The translations under genes and the position numbers were made by a program. From positions 372,001 to 436,000 of the forward strand of contig NW_015961948.1 of NCBI RefSeq assembly GCF_000497045.1: a DNA stretch of 64,000 nucleotides, in the 5' to 3' direction. Below are positions 1 through 10,531 of the stretch, piece after piece (the first letter of the stretch is position 1; every line of letters begins with the position of its first letter). Below the pieces are notes generated by a model. That model did no database searches, had not been told where the DNA came from, and was given only the letters and a program-made list of their open reading frames with translations. Source of the stretch: Kalmanozyma brasiliensis GHG001. Its lineage: Eukaryota; Basidiomycota; Ustilaginomycetes; Ustilaginales.

Positions 1-1434
1 GAGTGTTGGGAAGCGCGAGGTTGCTTCTCGCGCGAAATTCGAAGCTCACGGTCTGGCACACGCACGAAACTCGGTCCCACTTTCGGCGTCAGTCGTGCGA
101 CATCGAGGCTCGCTTCTGGAACGACGGCGAGCATGTGCCGTCTTCTCCCAAAGGCCGCGAGTTGCATCGACGTCTCATCTACATGCTGTGAGGAGCGTAG
201 ACCGCACTCAAGCGTGTCTCTGGTCTGAGATCGCGTTGATATGAATGAAGTGGATCGACCGATGCATCAGCAAGAGACCCGATCTGTTGACGAGCAGAGT
301 AGGCCTCGAGGCTCAAGCACGCGAGAATGGAAATTGCAGCGTGAAAGCGTTGACGCAAAGGGTCGGACTCGAAAGGGCAGATCTGGACGAAAATCCGGCA
401 CTTGGGCAGTCTTACCGGATCCAGAGCTGAAAACGTAGCCGGACTTCGACACGGTCGACGACCTGTTTGTGTTGCTCGCCAGACCTTGATCTTCGATGCA
501 AGGGCAATTGGGGCAGCCAAGCTCGCTAGCAAGCGCGCACCGCAGATGAGAATGTCATTTCACATGAGATGCCTGCCACCCCAGAGTGCGAGGATGAAAG
601 TGTGCGAGATCCTCTATGCCCGGCTGGCGTTGCTCGCCTGTGCTCGACATGGCTCTCGCATCGCTTGGTGCCAAGCTGTGCGCGTGAGGGATGAGCGGTG
701 CTTGCTCGGGCTGGCTAGTCCGGGCATCACATCCTTTGCTCACTGTGTGGCTTTCAAGGCACTGTCAATTCAGGTGCGAGTGTGGGGAAGCATAACAGGG
801 CAAAGTGATCCGTCCGTGCGAATGGATCGACTACAAAGCCAACCAAGCGCCCGAGAAGGATGTTGAGAGCCGGCGTGGTTGAGATCTGGTTGCTCGCTCG
901 TAGCCTTGCCCGGCTGGATGGCAGACCGGCTCAAACGGGCGTTGAACTCCACACTTTTCGGCAACAGACGCCCGCTGCTGTCACTGCCGTGCACGTCCAA
1001 TTTCTCTCGAATGAGCCGGATCGAGACTGCCACTTTTCCCTGCTGAATTGCCTCGACTTCGCGCACGAAACCCAAGAAGTACCGGTGGGCTTGCTCGCCT
1101 GTCTGATGGCCCGTACAAGCGGTCTGAGCAATCACAAGCAGCCAGTCCGCACTCACGCTCATGCTCACCAGCTCCGTTGAAATACGCTGCGACCCCACAC
1201 CTCGCCTTTCCTTCTCGCTTCTGCTTTATCGCTTCGTTCGCATTCTCCTTTCATCCATCATCTATCCTCCCTCCTCATCCGTTTCTCATTCCTGGTTCCG
1301 TCCTTCCCATCGGCACCATCACCAGCAAAACGGCTAGACGGTCATCCATCCCATCTCGTACCGTCTTGACAGTGCATACGTTCACAGACACCCTCGCATT
1401 ATAGCCGCCTAGTACGGCAAACACATCCGTCACA
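1..1434. other. Gene-free left flank and MFE2 promoter
   Basis: No reading frame here has a recognisable domain; the open frames are short, overlap on both strands and mostly begin at non-ATG codons. The word TTGCTCGCC or close variants recurs at about 472, 630, 702, 890 and 1091, with TTGCTCGCCTGT exact at 630-641 and 1091-1102. A pyrimidine-rich stretch (about 1200-1310) precedes the MFE2 start, as is common in fungal 5' leaders. Confidence 0.6.
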
Positions 1435-4287
1435 ATGTCCGACTTCCCTTCTACCGAGGGCGGCAAGATCTCGTTCAAAGGTCGTGTCGTCGTCGTCACC
1501 GGTGCCGGTAACGGTCTCGGCAAGGCGTAAGTATTCAATCCCGCTCCACAGAGCTGCTGGTGCAGACAGGAGATGATTCCATGAGACTGACGACGAACCC
1601 TTCCATTCGATGTCTTTTTCTATGATGATTGCAGATACGCCCTCTTCTTCGCTTCTCGCGGAGCAAAGGTCCTCGTCAACGATCTTGGCCCCTCTGCCAA
1701 GGACAAGGACAAGAAGGCCGCCGATGTCGTCGTCGAGGAGATCACCAAGGCTGGCGGTGAGGCCATCGCCAACTACAACTCCAACACCGAGGGTGACAAG
1801 ATCATCAAGCAGGTCATTGACAAGTGGGGTCGCGTCGATGTTGTTATCAACAACGCCGGTATCCTTCGTGACAAGTCCTTCAAGGCCATGAGCGACAAGG
1901 AATGGGACCAGATCACCGCTGTCCACATCACCGGCTCGTACGCCTGTGCCAAGGCCGCTTGGCCCCACATGCGCAAGCAAAAGTTCGGCCGTATCATCAA
2001 CACCTCGTCCGCCGCCGGTATCTACGGCAACTTCGGTCAGGCCAACTACGCTGCTGCCAAGCACGCCATGATCGGTTTCGGCAAGACCCTTGCCATCGAG
2101 GGCGCCAAGTACAACATTCTCTCCAACGTCCTCGCCCCTGTCGCTGCCAGTCAGCTCACCGCGACCGTCATGCCTCCCGAGATGCTCGAGAACTTGACGC
2201 CCGACTACGTTGTCCCCATCGTTGCCTACCTCGTCTCTGGCGAGAACAAGGACGTTTCGGGTCAGGTCTTCGAGTGCGGTGCGGGCTTCTTCGCCCAGGT
2301 CCGCCGTGAGCGCAGCCGCGGTGTCGTCTTCAAGACCGACGACTCGTTCACCCCTGCTGCCGTTCGTGCCAGGATCGACGAGATCCTCGACTTTGACGAG
2401 AAGCCCGAGTACCCCTTCCGTATCACCGACGCCAACCACATGGAGTTCCTCGAGCGCGCCAAGGAGGCTAAGTCCAACGATCAGGGCGACGGCGACGTCA
2501 AGTTCGACGGCAAGACCGTCCTTGTCACCGGTGCCGGTGCTGGTCTCGGCCGCGCTTACGCCCTCATGTTCGGCAAGCTCGGTGCCAACGTCGTGGTCAA
2601 CGACTTTGCCGAGAAGAACGCCACCGCGGTGGTCGACGAGATCAAGAAGGCGGGCGGCAAGGCTGCCCCCGCTGTCGGCTCGGTCGAGGACGGCGAGAAG
2701 GTGGTCAAGGCTGCCACCGACGCTTTCGGCTCGCTCCACGTCGTCATCAACAACGCCGGTATCCTGCGCGACAAGTCCTTCGCCGCCATGTCCGACGACG
2801 AGTGGCACGCCGTGATCAACACCCACTTGCGCGGCACCTACAGCGTCTGCCACGCCGCCTGGCCCATCTTCCAGCAGCAAAAGTACGGTCGTATCGTCAA
2901 CACCACCTCGGCGGTCGGCATCTACGGCAACTTTGGCCAGGCCAACTACTCGACCGCCAAGGCCGGTATCATTGGCTTCACCAACACGCTCGGCATCGAG
3001 GGCAAGAAGTACAACATCCTGGCCAACACGATCGCGCCCAACGCCGGTACCGCCATGACGGCCACCATCTGGCCGCAGGAGATGGTCGACGCGTTCAAGC
3101 CCGACTTTGTTGCGCCCATGGTGGGCTACCTGGCCAGCGAGGCCAACGAGGACCTCACCTCGAGCCTCTTTGAGGTGTCCGGTGGTTGGGTCGCCGCTGT
3201 TCGATGGCAGCGCGCCGGTGGTCATGCCTTCAGTCACGGCAAGGCTCCCACTCCCGAGAAGATCGTCAAGAAGTGGAGCAAGATTGTCGACTACGAGTCG
3301 AACCCCTCGTGGCCCACCAGCCCGAGCGACTCGCTCGGCGACATCATCTCCAACTTTGGCCAGGAGGAGGAGGACGATGACGACGACGACAGCGAGGGTG
3401 GTTCGGGCTCGGGCGACTACAACGACCCCGAGGACCCCGAGATCGTGCAGAACGCCAAGAAGGAGCCCATCGACGAGTCCGAGTTCACCTACACGGAGCG
3501 CGACGTGATCCTGTACAACCTGGGTGTCGGTGCTACCGCGCAGGAGCTCGACCTTGTCTTCGAGCAGGACGACGACTTCAAGCCGGTCCCTACGTTCGGT
3601 GTTATTCCTCAATTCATGGCTAGCGGTGGTATCCCTCTGGACTGGCTGCCCAACTTCAGCCCTATGATGCTTCTGCACGGTGAGCAGTACCTTGCCATCA
3701 AGAAGCCCATCCCTACCAGCGCCACTTTGGTCAACAAGCCGGCGCTCATGGAGGTGCTCGACAAGGGCAAGGCAGCTGCGGTCACGTCGATCGTCAACAC
3801 CTTCGACAAGAACAGTGGCGATCTCGTCTTTGAGTCCCAGAGCACCGTCTTCATCCGTGGCTCTGGTGGATTTGGCGGTAAGAAGTCGGGTAAGGACCGT
3901 GGTGCCGCTTCGGCTGCCAACAAGCCTCCTTCGCGCAAGCCTGACAAGGTGGTCACCGAAAAGACCACCGAGGGTCAAGCCGCACTCTACCGTCTCTCGG
4001 GCGACTACAACCCTTTGCACATCGACCCGAGCTTCGCCCAGGTGGGTGGCTTCGACAAGCCCATCCTCCACGGCCTCTGCTCGTTCGGCATCTCGGGCAA
4101 GCACGTCTTCCGCGAGTACGGCGCGTACAAGGACATCAAGGTGCGCTTCACCGGCTCCGTCTTCCCCGGCGAGACGCTCGAGACCAGCATGTGGAAGGAG
4201 GGCAACAAGGTCATCTTCACCACCCGCGTCGTCGAGCGCGACGCCCAGGCTCTCGGCGCCGCCGCCGTCACCCTCGCCGACGAGTAA
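1435..4287 (+). CDS. MFE2: Peroxisomal multifunctional enzyme type 2 (hydratase/dehydrogenase)
   Basis: Two exons, 1435-1526 and 1635-4287, with intron 1527-1634 (GTAAGT...GCAG); 914 aa. The product catalyses the middle steps of beta-oxidation: hydration of trans-2-enoyl-CoA to the (3R)-hydroxy form, then oxidation to 3-ketoacyl-CoA. The order is SDR domain A (TGAGNGLG near residue 20, NYAAAK), SDR domain B (TGAGAGLG, NYSTAK), then a MaoC-like hydratase 2 domain with the DYNPLHIDP motif. The two SDR halves are clearly duplicated. An acidic Asp/Glu/Ser/Gly linker (3361-3440) sits between SDR B and the hydratase. There is no SCP2 domain. The C-terminus reads VTLADE and has no PTS1 tripeptide, which is odd for a peroxisomal enzyme. 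The intron is needed to join GKA to YALFF in the first Rossmann motif, so the ATG at 1435 is well supported. Confidence 0.95.
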
Positions 4288-5034
4288 ACGTCAAAGAAAC
4301 GTGTTCGAATTAGTCTTTGAATGTTCAGGTTGTGTTTCCGTGATCGACAGATAGACTGACTGCATGTGAGAGTGTAGGCCTCAGCCCATAATAAGTATGC
4401 GAACTGATGGATTTCGACTGAAAGAAATGGCCATCAGGAAGAGTGTGAACCTGAAGCAAGTACCCTCCCGGTCACCGATTCGCTCCCGACCACAACATGG
4501 GGTGCGGCCGTGATAAGTGGCACTGTCCAGAGAAGCGATGACGCAGGCACGAGTCGAGGCCCAATGATGAACAAAGACAAGAGGCGGGCTAGACAAGGTA
4601 CAACGTCTGAGAATGCGAGCGGGAACGGGACTTAGAATTCGGACGCCAGCTCACACAAGAGGCGTCTGTGCGTGCTCGGCGTGCGAGAAGAAAGCGCCTC
4701 GGGACGTGGCTGTCGAAAATGGCTTTGCACAACCAACACCTGAGCAAAAGATCAAAGCGCGTCGTTGCTGCGACCCTTGCCTCTTGCTTTCCTACTTTTC
4801 GTCCATCACGCTTGCTTCTTTTTGTTTGTCAAGAGCGAAGGGGACAGCTTTGGTTTCAAGCTCAATCGTCGCTCCATTCTGTAGACTTTCTGGTCCAAAG
4901 GAAGCCCGACCCACCAGTTTCACCGTCGACGTGGCAGCATCTACTCAAGCCCCCACTTGTCGTTGATTTGAGGGGTGTCCCGCGCCACTTTCTCATCTCG
5001 CGGCGGCATTTCGATCCAGCTGGCCCCATCCCTC
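4288..5034. other. Intergenic region, MFE2 to CDF transporter
   Basis: I see no gene. The last part (about 4780-5030) is rich in C and T and looks like promoter plus 5' leader of the CDF gene. An in-frame open stretch runs upstream of 5035 to 4975 but starts at GTG, so it is not used. Confidence 0.5.
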
Positions 5035-6744
5035 ATGCGCCTCCCTCCCTCTACTCGTTCTGTCACTACAACCACCAGCAGTGCGACCGCCATCAGACCC
5101 GTTTTCCCCTCACAGACTCGTCAGGCCCACACCCTGCGTCAACGCACTCGCCTCTTCACCCGAAGCAAAAGCACCCACCACCCAACACACCTGCCGACCA
5201 ACAAGTCACCCGTCCTTCCCAAACCCTCGCACATCGCGTCCACCCTTCCCTCGGAAGACGCCGACCTGCCCACCGCCCACCCACAACCACCACCGCACCA
5301 AGGCCCTCCCCGCCTTGTCCGTTACGAATCAGACACGCAATCGCAGCGTCCCTCCTCGCTCTACCCGACCTCGTTCGCACACGCTTCGTACCCGGACCCC
5401 GTGTCGTACCGCGCCCATCTGTCGACTCGACGCGCGCCAGCTAGCCTCTTCGGTCTGTTCCCCACCACAAGTGCCACCGCCGCGAGCTTGAAATCGCGTT
5501 CGGATCCGTTTGCGTACACACCGTCCGGGTCGAGCCTTCAAACTCCAAGTTCGGGCGAGACGACGATCGAAACCACCACCATGGCGAGTAGCTCATCGAT
5601 TGTAGACGCGGCCAAGGCGGGCGAAGCTGAGCTGCACCAGCGCAAGCGCGCTAGCAAGACCCACGCTGCCGCCGCCGGCGCGCACCACCACGGCCACGGA
5701 CACGGGCACCACCATCACGACCACGGGTCCGCCGAGGAGGCCGATGCGCTCCTCGCCGCCCTCCGCGGTAAAGGCGACCGCGGGAGCAACATCACCCTCG
5801 CCGGTCTCGTCTCCAACATCGGCCTCTGCGCCGCCAAAGGCACGGCGGGCGTCTACCTCAACAGCGCCGCTCTGTTGGCCGACGCGGCGCACTCGCTCTC
5901 GGACATGTTTGCCGATCTTGTCACACTGTTCTGCTGGAAGATGTCGCAGAAACCTCCGTCGGCGAGCCATCCTTTGGGATACGGCAAGTACGAGACGATG
6001 GGTTCTCTCGGGGTATCTCTCGTTCTTGTAGCAGGAGCGGTGGGGATTGGGTTTCACTCGTACGCGCTGTTGGTGGAGGCATTGCAGCCAACACTGGCGA
6101 GTGCACCGGCGGCGATCCAGGCACTGGGTGCGTGGTCCGGTGGTCTCGCACACAATTTCCACGATCACGCCCACAACGAAGGCGGACTGTTGGATCCTAA
6201 CGCCATGTGGTTTGCTCTGCTCTCCATCGGCGTCAAGGAATGGCTCTACCGCGCAACCCTCAAGATCGCTCGTGAAGAGAACTCCAGTGTCCTCGAAGCC
6301 AATGCCTTGCATCATCGCAGCGATAGTCTGTCCTCCGCCGTAACGTTCCTGGCCATCGGTGGGAGTTGGTTGGGTTTCCCCGTGTTGGATCCGCTAGGTG
6401 GGTTGTTGGTGGCCGGTCTGATCGGAAAGCAAGGGGCGGATCTGTTGATCGGCGCATTGGGAGAGCTGTCCGACCGCGGAGTTGAGCCCGAGATGCTGCA
6501 GACGTTTGATGCGGCGATTGACGAGGTCAGGCAGAGGTTCCCCGAGCTGCTGATGGGGTGGAGGGATTTGAGGGCGGTCAAGAGCGGTGTTAGTACGTTT
6601 GCAGATGTCACGGTTCAATTGCCTAACGATGCCACGCTGAGACAGGCGGGCGAGGTGGAGAGGGCCGTGAGGGAGGCCGTCATGGCTTGCACAAAGGGCG
6701 TCAAGGAGGTCAGGGTTAGACTGGTCACTGTGGACGCCGAGTAG
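5035..6744 (+). CDS. Mitochondrial cation diffusion facilitator (MMT-type metal transporter)
   Basis: Intronless, 569 aa from the first in-frame ATG at 5035. The N-terminal 60 residues are rich in Arg, Ser and Thr without acidic residues, a typical mitochondrial presequence. A His/Gly-rich loop (HHHGHGHGHHHHDHG, about residue 220) precedes the cation-efflux domain. The two metal-site motifs expected in transmembrane helices 2 and 5 are present: H286-x3-D290 (HSLSD) and H426-x3-D430 (HHRSD). The domain resembles yeast Mmt1/Mmt2, which move iron and possibly other metals across the mitochondrial inner membrane. The His-rich loop before the first membrane helix probably buffers metal. Substrate cannot be read from sequence; iron is an inference from the family. 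The gene is convergent with the PH-domain gene (126 bp apart). Confidence 0.88.
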   Translation: MRLPPSTRSVTTTTSSATAIRPVFPSQTRQAHTLRQRTRLFTRSKSTHHPTHLPTNKSPVLPKPSHIASTLPSEDADLPTAHPQPPPHQGPPRLVRYESDTQSQRPSSLYPTSFAHASYPDPVSYRAHLSTRRAPASLFGLFPTTSATAASLKSRSDPFAYTPSGSSLQTPSSGETTIETTTMASSSSIVDAAKAGEAELHQRKRASKTHAAAAGAHHHGHGHGHHHHDHGSAEEADALLAALRGKGDRGSNITLAGLVSNIGLCAAKGTAGVYLNSAALLADAAHSLSDMFADLVTLFCWKMSQKPPSASHPLGYGKYETMGSLGVSLVLVAGAVGIGFHSYALLVEALQPTLASAPAAIQALGAWSGGLAHNFHDHAHNEGGLLDPNAMWFALLSIGVKEWLYRATLKIAREENSSVLEANALHHRSDSLSSAVTFLAIGGSWLGFPVLDPLGGLLVAGLIGKQGADLLIGALGELSDRGVEPEMLQTFDAAIDEVRQRFPELLMGWRDLRAVKSGVSTFADVTVQLPNDATLRQAGEVERAVREAVMACTKGVKEVRVRLVTVDAE

Positions 6745-6869
6745 GCGTGCAGGCAAGGTCGCGCGGTTCGAGATGAAATCGAAGTTCAAGAAAAGATGGA
6801 TTGCGTGAACGTGGATGCTGCTACATGCTGTGAAATGCGTGATATACGTAAGGAAGGGATCAAAGTTGC

Positions 6870-9113
6870 TCAAGTCGCTGTCGTTGTTGAAGGGGCTGCA
6901 TCCTCCGACGGCGGCAGGGAAGTTTGCCGTGATGTAGGCGTTTCAGGCTGATCCGCCGCCGTCTGTGTGGATGAAGTCGCGGTCGAGAGCACTGTCTGGT
7001 TGGAAGCCAGCGATGTGCTGGACAGCGTCTGGGCAGCGGCGCCCATCGACGCGAGTCCGCCCGCGACCTTGGGCTCGGCCTGATCTGGTCCGGGCGTGGC
7101 GACATTCGGCGAAGTGACGGATGCTTTGCTCTGCGGAGACGCGAGCTTGCTCGCCACTGACGGAGAAGTGACACTAGAGCCACCTGGTGTGGCAGTCGCA
7201 TTGCCTCCCGTCGTCGCTGCGAAGAAAGGGAACGAAGTGCTCGGGCTGAACGTCGTAGGCGACAGCGGCGGGTTGACTCCGGGAGTCTGACCGTTCCTCT
7301 GGCGTGTAATGAGCGTCTTGAGCGCTGAAATCCACTTGATTTCTTCGTCCTCACCGGGCGCGCAGAGGATGAAGGTGCGCTTGGGAGTGATAATCTGGAA
7401 GCAATTCTCCTTGCGCTTCTTGGACGAGCCTCCAACCATGCCTGCAGTCATGTTCGAGGCAACGCCGGCGGCGGCGTTGATCATGCTGCCTCGGCGTTCT
7501 GGCTTCTCGGGTGCGGCTGCAGAAGCTCCCGTGCTCGGCGAGAACGCTGCATTGCCGTCACGATCGCCGCTGCTCTCGAAGCCGAACGGGTTCGTGGTCG
7601 GCGAGCCGATGCCAGGCGAAGTGGGAATGACGGACGACGCCTTCTTGGGCTCGTATTCGAGCGCATCCAGTATCGACGAGATGGGGATCTGACGATGTGC
7701 TTTTGCGTCCATGTGGCTGCGCGAGTAGAGCAGGCGCGATGGTGTCAACACGAACCAGCGCTTGCGCCAGACCTTGCGACGTCCGCTTTGCTTCATCAGA
7801 TAGCCCTGCGTGATGACCTTATTAGGATCGCGTTGCAGTTCTCCCGTGGTCGCCGGCAATGAGGAAATGTTGAGCGGTGCGGGCTTTGAGCCCGGCTGCT
7901 GTGATTGCTGCAGTTGCGATTGCTGGGATGTCTGCGAAGTGCCGAGGGCTGGCAGTGGCATAGCCTGATCAGCTACCTCCTCTTCGTCCCAGTCGTCCTC
8001 CTCGTCTGAACTGCTTAAGATCTGGTTGCCACCGCCGCTACCCTGGGGCACCGTTGGGCTCGGAGGCACATCGGTTGCTCCGCTGGCGAACAAAGCCAGT
8101 CTGCGGCTTGAGCTGACACTTCGCTGACGTGGAATGTTCCCGAAGCCTCCTGCAGGGCGAGGTTGGTGACTGCTCATGTCACTCATCTCGCTTCCAGAGT
8201 TGTGGCCACCACCGCCCCCAGGCGATTGCCCAGCCAGCAGGAACGAGTTGGACGGGTCTGTTCGCATCGACGGGCTACCAGAGATGGAGGAGCCGGTGTA
8301 GCTGAGTCCGAATCGATCTGTGCCCGTCTCACTGTCACTGGTGGCCGTCAGAGGACTGAAAGCGGCAGAGCCCGGGATCGGCCTTGGCTGTGCCGGGGCC
8401 ATAAAAGTGCCGTGGCCCGGAATGCCGATCTTGATGGGGGAAGAGGAGGTAGACTGCATGCGTTCCTGTGAGATGGTACGCTGACGCGATGGAGTACCAT
8501 ACTGAGACTGCGGGACCGTCGATGAGGGTGCCGGGCTCTCAGCGTTGCCGAGCTCCAAAGCAGCCATCTCCTGCGTCATGGTGCTGCTCTGGGCATACTG
8601 CGTCATGATCTCGTTGAGCTTTTCGATCCAAGACTCCATATCCGCCCGAGAAGCAGCACGCACGTAGAAGGTACGCTTAGGTGTGACGATGCCGAAAGTG
8701 TTGACGCTCTTCTTGAGCTCGACGGAGGCGACCGTCTTGATGTCGCTGACATCGATGAAGCGAAGAAGCTGGTACTCCTTCTCGTTCTTGTAGTAGGCCA
8801 GCTTGGAGGAGCGAAGCACGAACCATCTCTTCTTCCACGTCTTGCGCTTTTCACCCTTCTTCTCGAGGTAGCCAGATTTGACGGTGGACTCATTGATCAT
8901 GTTGTGATGGGCTTCGCTTCCATCGAGCTCGCCGTCCTCATCATCCTCATCGTTGTCGCCATCGTCACCACCGTCGAGGTCGTCATCCTGGAAACGTGAA
9001 GGAGCGAAGATCTTGGACGAGGGTTGCGAGGAAGGCGTACCTGGATGAGCAGCTCGAGCCGCGAGCGGGTTCACGATGGCAGAAGATGCCGTTGCTGTGG
9101 AACCGGGCGTCAT
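6870..9113 (-). CDS. Tandem PH-domain protein
   Basis: About 747 aa if it starts at the ATG at 9113; an in-frame extension to 9248 opens only with TTG. PH1 lies near residues 79-172 (GYLEKKG, KRWFVLRSSKL, terminal SWIEKL). PH2 begins near residue 430 (GYLMKQSG, KRWFVLTPSRL) and ends with a KWISALKTLI helix. Both carry TPKRTF at the equivalent strand, so they look like a duplication. PH2 is split by a low-complexity insert of about 80 residues. The regions around them are Ser/Pro/Gln-rich and disordered, with an acidic patch near residues 43-64. Tandem PH proteins such as yeast Opy1 bind phosphoinositides at membranes; a similar role is inferred. No catalytic domain is visible. It shares an upstream region of 441 bp with the ESSS gene. 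Confidence 0.85.
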   Translation of the reverse strand: MTPGSTATASSAIVNPLAARAAHPGTPSSQPSSKIFAPSRFQDDDLDGGDDGDNDEDDEDGELDGSEAHHNMINESTVKSGYLEKKGEKRKTWKKRWFVLRSSKLAYYKNEKEYQLLRFIDVSDIKTVASVELKKSVNTFGIVTPKRTFYVRAASRADMESWIEKLNEIMTQYAQSSTMTQEMAALELGNAESPAPSSTVPQSQYGTPSRQRTISQERMQSTSSSPIKIGIPGHGTFMAPAQPRPIPGSAAFSPLTATSDSETGTDRFGLSYTGSSISGSPSMRTDPSNSFLLAGQSPGGGGGHNSGSEMSDMSSHQPRPAGGFGNIPRQRSVSSSRRLALFASGATDVPPSPTVPQGSGGGNQILSSSDEEDDWDEEEVADQAMPLPALGTSQTSQQSQLQQSQQPGSKPAPLNISSLPATTGELQRDPNKVITQGYLMKQSGRRKVWRKRWFVLTPSRLLYSRSHMDAKAHRQIPISSILDALEYEPKKASSVIPTSPGIGSPTTNPFGFESSGDRDGNAAFSPSTGASAAAPEKPERRGSMINAAAGVASNMTAGMVGGSSKKRKENCFQIITPKRTFILCAPGEDEEIKWISALKTLITRQRNGQTPGVNPPLSPTTFSPSTSFPFFAATTGGNATATPGGSSVTSPSVASKLASPQSKASVTSPNVATPGPDQAEPKVAGGLASMGAAAQTLSSTSLASNQTVLSTATSSTQTAADQPETPTSRQTSLPPSEDAAPSTTTAT

Positions 9114-9554
9114 GATTGAGGGCGAGTTGGTGGTGACGGCAGAGACCGTACTCCCAAGACTGAGTGTGTTTGATCCAGAGGCGAGGTCACTGATGTTGCA
9201 TGCCTTGTTGGTGGGTACGAAAGGACGATATGATGGAAAAAGAGGCAAGGATCGGCGTGATGATGGTGAGGTGAGTGAATGTGGGAAAGGAGTGGTGTCG
9301 CTCTGACCACCTCCACCCGATCCGCAGGACGACCCTCGCAGGTCCAGCCAGGCCTAGCCGAACTGGGCCTGTTCTGCTGAGTGTGTCTGTGTACCATTAT
9401 CGTGGGCTCAGCGCTGCCGTGGCGAGTCGTGCGAGAAAATTCCAAATTGGCCTGTGATGCGGATCCGCGTCTGGGCCATCGGCTCGCATTCTAACATCAC
9501 ACTTGCCTCGACTCTCACTTCATCGGTAGCAAACACCATCACACCACAAGCACC
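9114..9554. promoter_or_regulatory. Divergent promoter region, PH protein / complex I subunit
   Basis: A 441 bp gap between two outward-facing genes. No TATA box is obvious on either side. It must hold both promoters; no specific site can be assigned. Confidence 0.5.
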
Positions 9555-10190
9555 ATGTTCCGCCAAGCACTAGCATCGTCCACACGAACTGCTGCACGGG
9601 CTGCTGCCCTGCAGCGCGGCACCGTCGCTCAGGCTCGATTCGCATCTGGAGGATCCTCTTACAACCAGCCCACCGGTCTACTTTTCGGCGAGAAGGTAAG
9701 CAGCAGCCCTTCAGCAACGAAGCTCATCGTCACCTTCAAGGCTCGCCTTGAGACTTTTTGACAAGCTTTCTGCATGGAGATGGCTCTCGATGACACCCCG
9801 ATCCACTGACCACCTACTCTGCCCATGACTCCGCATTTCGACCATATCAGGTTCCCAAGGGCCAGAAGCGACAGAAGGAGGACTGGGAGAACATGTACTA
9901 CATTGGTCTCTTCGGCGGCATGGCCTTCGCAGGTGTTGTCCTCATGTACAAGCCAGACACCAGGTATGTTCCAACTATCAGCCATTGTCGCACTCAATCC
10001 GCCAGACTCCTGACACGAGACTTCATCATCACTCTCCTTCATCCACGTTACGCAACCGTCCCGACACGTTTCTCGACACAACAGCATCCAGACTTGGGCC
10101 ATGGCCGAGGCGAAAAAGCGTCTCGAATCGTCCGGCGATGAGTGGCAGTATAAGCCATCGCCCAACTCGGGCTACCCCAAGGGCGTGTAA
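9555..10190 (+). CDS. Complex I ESSS subunit (NDUFB11-like)
   Basis: Three exons: 9555-9695, 9851-9963 and 10085-10190, giving 119 aa. Introns 9696-9850 (GTAAGC...TCAG) and 9964-10084 (GTATGT...ACAG) restore one continuous frame. The protein has a mitochondrial presequence (MFRQALASSTRTAARAAA), a short matrix segment KGQKRQKEDWENM, one membrane helix (YYIGLFGGMAFAGVVLMY) and a tail with TWAMAEAKKRLE. This order and length match the ESSS/NDUFB11 accessory subunit of NADH:ubiquinone oxidoreductase, a single-span inner-membrane protein of the membrane arm. The exon-3 start gives KPDTS-IQTWAMAEA, which reads as expected for the family. Assignment is by recognition of the domain pattern, not by a search. 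Confidence 0.85.
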
Positions 10191-10531
10191 AGTTTTCTCG
10201 TAATCAACAGCTTCGCATACCAGAACGATACATATGCGCGACTGTCGCACATTACTGGAGCAGCGACGCAGACGAGGTGCTCCCTGAGCGAGTCCTTGCG
10301 TCGGAAGAAAGGACGTCCGATCGGACATTCAGCTCGAGTGCTCGATCCGGTACTACCATAGTGAAGACTCATCCACGCAGTCCACGCACGGTTCACTACT
10401 ACTCTGAAGACAGCATTTCCCCCCGATGCCGCTCAGAGGCATGATCGAACAGCACGGACAAACGAAGTGACGATGAAGGGTATATGATTGGCAGACGGAG
10501 CATGTCACACCGTAAACGGCGGAAGACTCTT
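10191..10531. other. Convergent 3' gap
   Basis: Between the stop codons of the ESSS gene and the first carboxylesterase. I see no gene, repeat or hairpin of note; it should hold two 3' UTRs. Confidence 0.4.

Noticed and set aside
1399..4104. 901-codon open frame antisense to MFE2
   Set aside because: It mirrors the strong third-position G/C bias of the sense gene; its product is low-complexity Val/Leu/Asp/Gly-rich with no domain.
4285..4320. Stop-codon readthrough giving a hidden PTS1 on MFE2
   Set aside because: The ten extra codons end in ISL, which is not an accepted PTS1 tripeptide, and the stop context is not a known readthrough motif.
4668..5444. 258-codon frame overlapping the CDF leader
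   Set aside because: Overlaps the CDF gene in another frame; Pro/His-rich shadow of the presequence.
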